Below, piece by piece: positions 1 to 5,159 of a stretch of DNA of 6,130 nt. The stretch's first letter is position 1. Each line of letters begins with the position of its first letter. The notes beneath the pieces are model-generated. The model was not told the origin of the DNA. It was given only the letters and a program-made list of their open reading frames with translations, and did not search any database. A program made the translations under genes and the position numbers. Source of the stretch: Lachnospiraceae bacterium (GTDB lineage Bacteria > Bacillota > Clostridia > Lachnospirales > Anaerotignaceae); contig JAHZEA010000006.1 in NCBI GenBank assembly GCA_019422065.1, positions 83,240 to 89,369 of the forward strand. Direction: 5' to 3'.

Positions 1-171
1 TTAAGAACCATAGCTATGGACTTTTGGGCAAGCCTTGACCATAAGCTCAGATATAAACAAGACCTTGAAAACCCTGAGGATATAGCCGGAAGGCTTAAAG
101 AATGTGCTGTGCTCTGCACTGATTTGGACAAGCGCATGCAGGATATAAGAAATGAAATCGACAACAAATAA
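1..171 (+). CDS. Small alarmone synthetase (RelQ/YjbM-like GTP pyrophosphokinase), C-terminal fragment
   Basis: Only the last 56 codons are present. The gene enters from the left edge in frame 1 and ends at TAA 169-171. The visible peptide begins LRTIAMDFWASLDHKLRYK, which matches the end of the RelA/SpoT synthetase domain in short, single-domain alarmone synthetases (the 'QIRT-AMDFWASLEHKLRYK' region). It is followed by a charged helical tail (about residues 20-56: ENPEDIAGRLKECA... to the end). Known family role: cytosolic transfer of pyrophosphate from ATP to GDP or GTP, making (p)ppGpp. The short tail, with no TGS or ACT domain, argues for the RelQ/YjbM class over full-length Rel. The catalytic residues lie outside the window, so activity cannot be judged. 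The next gene starts 70 bases downstream and may or may not share its transcript. Confidence 0.85.
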   Translation, partial: LRTIAMDFWASLDHKLRYKQDLENPEDIAGRLKECAVLCTDLDKRMQDIRNEIDNK

Positions 172-241
172 TATTTTTGTTTTAAAATAAATAAAACATA
201 TCCGCCATAATATTTATTATAAAATATTATGAGGTGGTACT
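172..241. other. AT-rich intergenic gap, no clear promoter or terminator
   Basis: This 70-base spacer is almost entirely A and T apart from a short TCCGCC patch at 201-206. A weak AT-only inverted repeat (TAATATTT/AAATATTA, 209-230) is present, but it has no GC stem and no T-tract, so it is not a credible intrinsic terminator. Several -10-like hexamers can be drawn (for example CATAAT 206-211, TATTAT 215-220), but none has a good -35 at 16-18 bases. A promoter for the carboxypeptidase gene may lie here, but the sequence does not define it. The ribosome-binding site GAGGTGG is at 231-237. Confidence 0.5.
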
Positions 242-1408
242 GTGAAATTTTTAATAACTGTTTTAATTATGGTGTTAACTATTTCTCAATGTGTTTTAGG
301 TGAGGTTAAAGAACCTAAAGTATATGCTCAGGGCGCTGTTTTAATGGATTTTAAAACAGGCCGTGTACTTTGGCAGAAAAATATGAATGAGGAACTGCCT
401 ATGGCCAGTACAACTAAAATTATGACGGCTATACTTGCCCTTGAAAGTGGAATGCTTGAAGATGTAACGGTAGCTTCAAAAAGAGCATCTTCTGCTCCTC
501 AGGTTAAAATGGGCATAAAAGAAGGAGAAGAGCACAGGCTTTATGATTTGCTTTATCCTTTAATGCTTATGTCGGCCAACGATGCGGCGATAGTTATAGC
601 TGAGCATATAGGCGGTTCTGTTGAGGGCTTTGCCCAAATGATGAATGAGAAAGCCAAGGAAATAGGTGCTTTAAATACTGAGTTTGTAACACCAAACGGA
701 CTTGATGAAGGCAATCATCATTCTACGGCTTATGATATGGCGCTTATTGCCAGATATGCTTTAAATAATGATGATTTTGTTGAAATAATAAATACTCCGT
801 CAATTACTATACCTTTAAAAAACAGTGACGAAAAAAGTTATTCATTCAATAATAAAAACCGTCTTTTAAAGGAGTATGAAGGTGCAATAGGCGTTAAAAC
901 AGGTTTTACAGGAAAAGCCGGAAATTGTTTTGTAGGCGCCGCCAAAAGAGACGGTATGGAGCTTATATCTGTTGTGCTTGCCAGCGGCTGGGGAAATTCC
1001 GGCAAAGAGCGAAAATGGAGCGATACAAAAAGCATACTTAACTATGGTTTTGAAAACTACCAAATTACAGAAGTAATTGCAGAAGGAACAAATACAGGAA
1101 ATGTGCCGGTTACTAAATCTAAAGAAGGCTTTGTAAACACTAAAACAGCTGAAAGCGGTTTTGCATGTGTTACAGAAGAGGAGCTAAACGGCCTTAAAAC
1201 AGTAGTTAATTTAAAAAAGAGTGTTGAGGCGCCTGTTAAAATAAACGATGTCCTTGGCACAGCTTCGGTATATACACAAAGCGGAGAACTGCTTTTTCAG
1301 ACGGATATTGTATCAAGCGAGAATATAGAGCGGCACGACTTAAATTCGTGCATTAAAAAAACAATAAATCTATGGCTAAACTGTGATTTTGAGTTTATAC
1401 TTAATTAG
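242..1408 (+). CDS. D-alanyl-D-alanine carboxypeptidase (S11 family, DacF/DacB-like low-molecular-weight PBP)
   Basis: 388 residues, a usual length for Firmicutes S11 carboxypeptidases. The protein trims the terminal D-Ala from peptidoglycan stem peptides outside the membrane. All three penicillin-binding motifs are visible: SxxK as S56-T-T-K59 (nucleophile and base), SxN as S111-A-N113, and KTG as K219-T-G221. Residues 1-20 form a signal peptide (Lys2, hydrophobic core 3-14, likely cleavage after VLG20). Cys17 is not in a good lipobox because Gln precedes it. The region from about 275 to 360 fits the beta-rich PBP5 C-terminal domain. The last 20 or so residues (IKKTINLWL...) could be the membrane-surface anchor typical of the family. 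The start is GTG at 242, with GAGGTGG at 231-237; no in-frame ATG gives a better signal peptide. It is followed after 29 bases by the pseudouridine synthase gene. Whether it is vegetative (DacA-like) or sporulation-linked (DacF/DacB-like) cannot be settled from sequence alone. Confidence 0.93.
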   Translation: MKFLITVLIMVLTISQCVLGEVKEPKVYAQGAVLMDFKTGRVLWQKNMNEELPMASTTKIMTAILALESGMLEDVTVASKRASSAPQVKMGIKEGEEHRLYDLLYPLMLMSANDAAIVIAEHIGGSVEGFAQMMNEKAKEIGALNTEFVTPNGLDEGNHHSTAYDMALIARYALNNDDFVEIINTPSITIPLKNSDEKSYSFNNKNRLLKEYEGAIGVKTGFTGKAGNCFVGAAKRDGMELISVVLASGWGNSGKERKWSDTKSILNYGFENYQITEVIAEGTNTGNVPVTKSKEGFVNTKTAESGFACVTEEELNGLKTVVNLKKSVEAPVKINDVLGTASVYTQSGELLFQTDIVSSENIERHDLNSCIKKTINLWLNCDFEFILN

Positions 1409-1437
1409 AGTTATGAAACAGTTTCAGGAGGATAAAA

Positions 1438-2151
1438 ATGGAAGTACGACTGCAAAAATTCCTTGCCGAAGCCGGAATAGCTTCAAGAAGAAAGGCAGAA
1501 GAATTAATACTTGCCGGTAAGGTAAAGGTAAACGGAGTTACTGTTACCGAATTAGGTACTAAAATAGACGATAAAAAAGATGAGGTTTTATATAACGGCA
1601 AAAGAGTTACTTTAAGCGAAAAACATGTTTATATAATGCTTAATAAGCCGTCTGGCTTTGTTACAACAGTTAAAGACCAGTTTGGAAGGCCTACAGTTAT
1701 GGACCTTATAAAAGGTGTTAAAGAAAGAGTTGTGCCGGTAGGAAGACTGGACTATGATACATCAGGCCTTTTGCTTCTTACTAACGACGGTGAGCTTACA
1801 TATAAGCTTACACACCCAAGCAAAAAAGTTGAAAAAACTTATATAGCAAAGCTTTTTGGTAAACCGGATGATAAAAATATACAGGAGTTTAGACGCGGTA
1901 TAATGATTGATACAGGCATGACTCAACCGGCAAAGCTTGAGATTTTAGAGGACTTAGGAAAATACTGTGTATGCAAAATAACAATTACCGAAGGCAAAAA
2001 CAGACAGGTAAGAAAAATGTGTGACGCTATTAAACATCCAGTTGCAACACTTCAAAGAGTTGGTACAGGTGAAATAGAGCTTGGCGACCTTAAAAAAGGC
2101 GCTTACCGCTATCTTACAGAAAAAGAAATTAAATATCTTAAAAGCTTATAA
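1438..2151 (+). CDS. rluB: rRNA pseudouridine synthase, RluB/RsuA family
   Basis: 237 residues, the normal length for Firmicutes RluB (YpuL) proteins. It converts a specific uridine in rRNA to pseudouridine; in E. coli, RluB acts on 23S U2605 and RsuA on 16S U516. An N-terminal S4 RNA-binding domain spans about residues 2-60 (VRLQKFLAEAGIASRRKAEE, then G-KVKVNG). The catalytic domain follows, with signature GRLDYDTSGLLLLTNDG at 102-118; Asp105 is the expected catalytic aspartate. Near the C-terminus, the block NRQVRKMCDAIKHPV is also characteristic. The start is firm: AGGAGG at 1426-1431, six bases before the ATG. It probably shares a transcript with the upstream carboxypeptidase and is closed by the terminator at 2166-2194. 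Placement next to a dacB-like gene recalls the dacB-spmA-spmB-rluB order of Bacillus, but without spmAB. The choice of RluB over RsuA rests on family resemblance and context. Confidence 0.93.
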   Translation: MEVRLQKFLAEAGIASRRKAEELILAGKVKVNGVTVTELGTKIDDKKDEVLYNGKRVTLSEKHVYIMLNKPSGFVTTVKDQFGRPTVMDLIKGVKERVVPVGRLDYDTSGLLLLTNDGELTYKLTHPSKKVEKTYIAKLFGKPDDKNIQEFRRGIMIDTGMTQPAKLEILEDLGKYCVCKITITEGKNRQVRKMCDAIKHPVATLQRVGTGEIELGDLKKGAYRYLTEKEIKYLKSL

Positions 2152-2165
2152 TAAAAGTTATTAAT

Positions 2166-2194
2166 TGTGCCTCAAAACAGGGGCACATTATTTT
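2166..2194 (+). terminator. Intrinsic terminator after rluB
   Basis: An 8-base-pair stem TGTGCCTC (2166-2173) pairs with GGGGCACA (2180-2187), with a single G-U pair, around the 6-base loop AAAACA. The T-rich tail TTATTTT (2188-2194) follows. It begins 15 bases after the rluB stop codon and is the only GC-rich hairpin with a T-tract between genes in this window. It should end transcripts from the carboxypeptidase-rluB pair, although some read-through into the next run is possible because no strong promoter is seen downstream. Confidence 0.75.
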
Positions 2195-2211
2195 AATTAA
2201 AATATATTTTT

Positions 2212-2217
2212 AGGTGG
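2212..2217 (+). promoter_or_regulatory. Ribosome-binding site deciding the histidine phosphatase start
   Basis: AGGTGG lies five bases before the ATG at 2223. The in-frame GTG at 2214 falls inside this Shine-Dalgarno sequence, so it cannot be the start used with it. This favours the shorter 206-residue protein over the 209-residue version. Confidence 0.75.
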
Positions 2218-2222
2218 TTAAA

Positions 2223-2843
2223 ATGATTAAATTATATCTTATAAGACATGGTGAGACCGAGTGGAACACAGTAAAACGGTTTCAAGGCTGGACGGATATT
2301 GAGCTTAGCGAAAAAGGCTTAAAACAGGCTGAGCTTTTAGGCAAAAGATTTGAAAATATACATATTGATGAGCTTTATGCATCACCTTTAAAAAGAGCCG
2401 TTAAAACAGCCGAGGGAATTTCAAAGGCAAGCGGACTTGAAATTAAAACATCGGAATATTTTAAAGAAATAAATTTCGGCGCATGGGAAGGAAAAACAAG
2501 AAGCGAGCTTTCCGAATTGTACGGCAGTGAATTTGATGACTTTATAAAACATCCGCAGGATTTGCCGTTTCCAGGAGAAGGCAGTTTTGATAATGTAACA
2601 AAAAGAATTAAAAAAGGCCTTGATGAAGTTTTAGACGGAAAAGACGATGTAAGCATTGCCATTGTTTCTCATGGCGGAATAATAAGGCTTATGATTAAAT
2701 ATTTACTCGGAATTAAAGAGGATTTATATAACAGCACATGGATTGATAATACATCAATTTCGCTGGTGGAAATACGGAAAAACTCAGCAATGCTCAGAGT
2801 GCTTAACGACAGCTCACACATACCGGATAATGGCGTAATTTAA
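2223..2843 (+). CDS. Histidine phosphatase family protein (phosphoglycerate mutase-like, GpmB/PhoE/CobC group)
   Basis: 206 residues, standard for the cofactor-independent-of-bisphosphate, small branch-1 histidine phosphatases. The cytosolic enzyme removes phosphate through a phospho-histidine intermediate. The signature is LIRHGETEWN (residues 6-15), with His9 as nucleophile. Other expected active-site residues are present: Arg58 in SPLKRA, Glu82 in the KEINFGAWEG block as general acid, and His150 in IVSHGG. The true substrate is not predictable: relatives include phosphoserine phosphatases, alpha-ribazole phosphatases and broad-specificity phosphatases. No cobalamin or serine genes are adjacent to guide a choice. 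Glycolytic mutase activity is unlikely given the short length. The ATG at 2223 is preferred over the upstream GTG at 2214. This is the first gene after the terminator and the head of the downstream cluster; 17 bases separate its stop from the flavoprotein ATG at 2861. Confidence 0.88.
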   Translation: MIKLYLIRHGETEWNTVKRFQGWTDIELSEKGLKQAELLGKRFENIHIDELYASPLKRAVKTAEGISKASGLEIKTSEYFKEINFGAWEGKTRSELSELYGSEFDDFIKHPQDLPFPGEGSFDNVTKRIKKGLDEVLDGKDDVSIAIVSHGGIIRLMIKYLLGIKEDLYNSTWIDNTSISLVEIRKNSAMLRVLNDSSHIPDNGVI

Positions 2844-2845
2844 AC

Positions 2846-2852
2846 GGAGGTG
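2846..2852 (+). promoter_or_regulatory. Ribosome-binding site with two possible starts (flavoprotein)
   Basis: GGAGGTG at 2846-2852 can serve either GTG at 2855 (four bases after GGAGG, rather close) or ATG at 2861 (ten bases after GGAGG, slightly far). The ATG gives MGKVIVVGAGPAG, the usual distance from the N-terminus to the dinucleotide-binding glycine motif, and is preferred. The GTG would add only two residues. Confidence 0.6.
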
Positions 2853-2860
2853 CCGTGTTT

Positions 2861-4099
2861 ATGGGTAAAGTAATAGTTGTAGGCGCTGGTCCTGCCGGAA
2901 TGATGGCAGCAGGAAAAGCAGCCAAAAACGGAAACGAAGTTCATATATTCGAGCGTAACTCTATTGTTGGCAAAAAAATATACATTACCGGTAAAGGCCG
3001 CTGTAATGTTACAAACGACAGCGATGTTGAAAACTTTATAAATAATATACCTAATAATCCATATTTCCTTTACAGCGCATTATACGGCTTTACAAGTGAA
3101 GATACAGTAAGGTTTTTTAATAACCTTGGAGTTGAAACAAAAGTTGAAAGAGGAAACAGGGTTTTTCCGGTGAGCGACAAAGCTGGAGATATTGCAAAAG
3201 CTCTTGAAAAATATTTGAAAAAGAACAAAGTAAATATACACTTAAATTCAAGAGTTGAAAGCTTAATTATAAAAGAAAATAAAACCTGCGGTATTAAGCT
3301 TGCAAATGGTAAAGAATATTTTTCAGACGCTGTTATAGTAACAACAGGCGGTTTGTCTTACCCGGGAACAGGCTCAACAGGTGACGGATATAAATTTGCC
3401 AAAGACTGCGGACATACTGTTACAAAGCTTATGCCTTCACTTGTGCCACTTAGAGCAGAAGAAAAATGGTGTGCCGATTTAATGGGTTTAAGCCTTAAAA
3501 ATGTGGCTATAACTGTTAAAGACGAAAAAGGCAAAAAAATATACGAGGATTTTGGCGAAATGCTTTTTACTCACTTTGGTGTTTCAGGGCCGGTTATATT
3601 AAGTGCAAGCTGTCATTTAACAAATTTAGGCTCACAAAAAGCCAAGCTTTATATAGACCTTAAACCGGCGCTTGATTTTAAAGCCCTTGATTTAAGAATA
3701 TTGCGTGATTTTGAAAAGTTTATAAACAAAAACTTTATTAACGCACTAGATGAGCTTTTGCCTAAAAAGCTTATACCGGTTATTGTAAATTTAAGCGGTA
3801 TAGACCAGTACAAAAAAGTACATGATATAACAAAAGAAGAACGAAAAAGACTTTGCAGTTTAATTAAAGCTCTGCCCGTTACAATTACAGGAGATTATGG
3901 TTTTGGACAGGCTGTTATTACAAGAGGCGGTGTTGATGTAGACGAGATTAATCCGTCTACTATGGAGTCTAAAATTATTAAAGGCTTGTATTTTGCAGGA
4001 GAGATTATAGACTGTGATGCGTATACAGGCGGCTATAATTTGCAGATAGCTTTTTCAACAGGCTTTGCCGCCGGAAATAATGTATGTATGGAGGAATAA
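2861..4099 (+). CDS. NAD(P)/FAD-dependent oxidoreductase, HI0933/YhiN (BaiN-like) flavoprotein
   Basis: 412 residues, the usual length for this family. The N-terminus carries the Rossmann FAD motif VVGAGPAGMMAA (G8-x-G10-x-x-G13) and an acidic residue ending the second strand (Glu31) for the adenosine ribose. Family signatures follow: ITGKGRCNVTN at 42-52, the SYPGTGSTGDGYKFA block in the middle, a FTHFGVSGPVIL block, and the C-terminal AGEIIDCDAYTGGYNLQIAFSTG flavin-contact region. It is a cytosolic flavoenzyme of poorly defined function. Databases often label relatives 'aminoacetone oxidase' or 'BaiN' (a bile-acid reductase of Clostridium scindens). The substrate here is unknown, and the label should not be read as evidence for bile-acid metabolism. 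It is followed with only a 3-base gap by aroH, whose ribosome-binding site lies in its last codons. The gene is a frequent neighbour of cmk and ispH in Clostridia, which suggests a conserved housekeeping role. Confidence 0.9.
   Translation: MGKVIVVGAGPAGMMAAGKAAKNGNEVHIFERNSIVGKKIYITGKGRCNVTNDSDVENFINNIPNNPYFLYSALYGFTSEDTVRFFNNLGVETKVERGNRVFPVSDKAGDIAKALEKYLKKNKVNIHLNSRVESLIIKENKTCGIKLANGKEYFSDAVIVTTGGLSYPGTGSTGDGYKFAKDCGHTVTKLMPSLVPLRAEEKWCADLMGLSLKNVAITVKDEKGKKIYEDFGEMLFTHFGVSGPVILSASCHLTNLGSQKAKLYIDLKPALDFKALDLRILRDFEKFINKNFINALDELLPKKLIPVIVNLSGIDQYKKVHDITKEERKRLCSLIKALPVTITGDYGFGQAVITRGGVDVDEINPSTMESKIIKGLYFAGEIIDCDAYTGGYNLQIAFSTGFAAGNNVCMEE
4090..4094 (+). promoter_or_regulatory. Ribosome-binding site of aroH inside the flavoprotein gene
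   Basis: GGAGG sits in the last codons of the upstream gene (Met-Glu-Glu-stop), eight bases before the aroH ATG at 4103. This arrangement favours translational coupling of the two genes. Confidence 0.7.
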
Positions 4100-4102
4100 A
4101 AA

Positions 4103-4459
4103 ATGGCTGTTTGTATCAGAGGCGCTATAACAGCGGATAAAAACGAAAGAGAAGAAATACTTTCAAAAACAAAAGAAATGCTTTTAGCTATTATAGAAAA
4201 AAATAATCTGAATTTAGAAGAAATAACTTCTGTTTTATTTACTGCTACAGCTGATTTGGACAAGGTTTATCCGGCAGTTGCTGCCCGTGAGATAGGCCTT
4301 ACAGAAGCAGCTCTTATGTGTGTTCAGGAGCTTAATATAGAAGGCAGTCTTAAAAAATGCATAAGAGTTATGGTTACTGCTGAAAACGGCAAAACTCAAA
4401 AAGAGGCTAAGCATGTTTATTTAGGCGGAGCCAAAATTTTAAGACCTGATATTAAATAA
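4103..4459 (+). CDS. aroH: Chorismate mutase, AroH type (monofunctional, trimeric class)
   Basis: 118 residues. It converts chorismate to prephenate in phenylalanine and tyrosine synthesis, in the cytosol. The sequence follows Bacillus subtilis AroH closely over its length. Active-site residues expected from that enzyme are visible: Arg6 (IRGAIT), Arg62 (AVAARE), Cys73 and Glu76 in CVQELNIEG, Arg88 in KKCIRVMVT, and Tyr106 in HVYLGGA. It ends at LRPDIK, about ten residues before the end of the Bacillus protein, so the flexible C-terminal tail is missing. This fold is the pseudo-alpha/beta-barrel trimer, unrelated to the all-helical AroQ class. No other aromatic-pathway gene is in the window, so it is detached from an aro operon and sits between the flavoprotein (3-base gap) and cmk (22-base gap). 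Confidence 0.95.
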   Translation: MAVCIRGAITADKNEREEILSKTKEMLLAIIEKNNLNLEEITSVLFTATADLDKVYPAVAAREIGLTEAALMCVQELNIEGSLKKCIRVMVTAENGKTQKEAKHVYLGGAKILRPDIK

Positions 4460-4481
4460 AATTCGAGAGAAGGTAAAAGTT

Positions 4482-5159
4482 ATGGGTTTTTACTCAGTAG
4501 CCGTAGACGGCCCGGCCGGAAGCGGAAAAAGCACAATAGCAAAGCTTATAGCAAAAGAACTTAACATAGTTTATATTGATACAGGCGCTATGTATAGGGC
4601 AGTTGCTCTTTACTGCATAAGAAAGGGTATTGATACAAAAGATGCTCAAAAGGTTTCATCTGTGCTTGATGAAATAAAAATGGATATTAAGCCGGAAAAC
4701 GGCGGACAAAGAATATATCTTTCCGGTGAGGATGTAACAGACGATGTAAGAAGCCAAAAGGCAGGCGCTGGGGCTTCTGATGTGGCAGCAATAGGCGATG
4801 TAAGAAGTAAATTGGTTGCTATACAGCGCAATATGGCAAAGGGTATGTCTGTTATTATGGATGGCCGTGATATAGGTACTAATGTGCTTAAAGACGCGCC
4901 TGTTAAAATTTATCTTAACGCCAGTGCATATCAAAGAGCTGTAAGGCGCTGCGGTGAGTTGGACAAGCTTGGGCTTAAGTATGATTTTGAGTCGGTACAA
5001 AATCAGATAATACAGCGAGATAAAAATGATATGACTCGTGAGCTTAATCCATTAAGAAAAGCTGATGATGCCATTGAGGTTGACACAACAAATATGAGCA
5101 TAGAAGAAGTTAAAAATACCATAATAAATATTATTAAAGAAAAGGTCGGAGATATTTAA
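4482..5159 (+). CDS. cmk: Cytidylate kinase (CMP/dCMP kinase)
   Basis: 225 residues, the usual length. It phosphorylates CMP and dCMP with ATP, recycling nucleotides from RNA turnover and lipid synthesis. The P-loop GPAGSGKST is at residues 10-18. The nucleotide-monophosphate site shows DTGAMYRA (33-40), and the family-specific central insert includes DDVRSQKAGAGASDVAAIGDVR (from 87). DGRDIGT (127-133) and DAPVKIYLNAS match the conserved C-terminal half, followed by the lid region with QRAVRR. The start ATG at 4482 has an AAGG-centred ribosome-binding site (4470-4473), eight bases upstream. The stop TAA (5157-5159) shares its last A with the next gene's ATG, giving TAATG, so cmk and ispH translation are likely coupled. 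The cmk-ispH-rpsA association is common in Clostridia; the plsC gene often found between cmk and ispH is absent. Confidence 0.96.
   Translation: MGFYSVAVDGPAGSGKSTIAKLIAKELNIVYIDTGAMYRAVALYCIRKGIDTKDAQKVSSVLDEIKMDIKPENGGQRIYLSGEDVTDDVRSQKAGAGASDVAAIGDVRSKLVAIQRNMAKGMSVIMDGRDIGTNVLKDAPVKIYLNASAYQRAVRRCGELDKLGLKYDFESVQNQIIQRDKNDMTRELNPLRKADDAIEVDTTNMSIEEVKNTIINIIKEKVGDI
5148..5151 (+). promoter_or_regulatory. Ribosome-binding site of ispH within the end of cmk
   Basis: GGAG lies seven bases before the ATG at 5159, in the last cmk codons. Together with the 1-base stop/start overlap, it supports the choice of 5159 as the start of the fusion gene. Confidence 0.65.

Noticed and set aside
121..133. 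The 12-base word GATTTGGACAAG repeated at 121 and again near 4254
   Set aside because: Both copies are ordinary codons for Asp-Leu-Asp-Lys in unrelated genes, with no flanking similarity. It is coincidence.
177..223. Sigma-A promoter upstream of the carboxypeptidase (TTGTTT at 177 with CATAAT at 206 or TATTAT at 215)
   Set aside because: Spacing is 23 bases or more for every pair with a tolerable -35, and -10-like hexamers are frequent by chance in AT-rich DNA.
209..230. AT-only inverted repeat as a terminator for the alarmone synthetase gene
   Set aside because: The stem has no G or C, would be very weak, and lacks a following T-tract. Such repeats are expected by chance in this AT-rich gap.
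242..310. Lipoprotein signal in the carboxypeptidase at Cys17
   Set aside because: The residues before Cys17 are Ile-Ser-Gln. Gln at -1 does not fit a lipobox, and a normal signal peptidase I site after Gly20 is more likely.
2375..2662. 95-residue open frame on the minus strand inside the histidine phosphatase gene
   Set aside because: It is Ser/Pro/Leu-rich antisense sequence opposite conserved catalytic motifs and has no supporting signals.
4656..5000. 114-residue open frame on the minus strand inside cmk
   Set aside because: It is a shadow of a clearly functional cmk gene, with low-complexity hydrophobic composition and no family resemblance.
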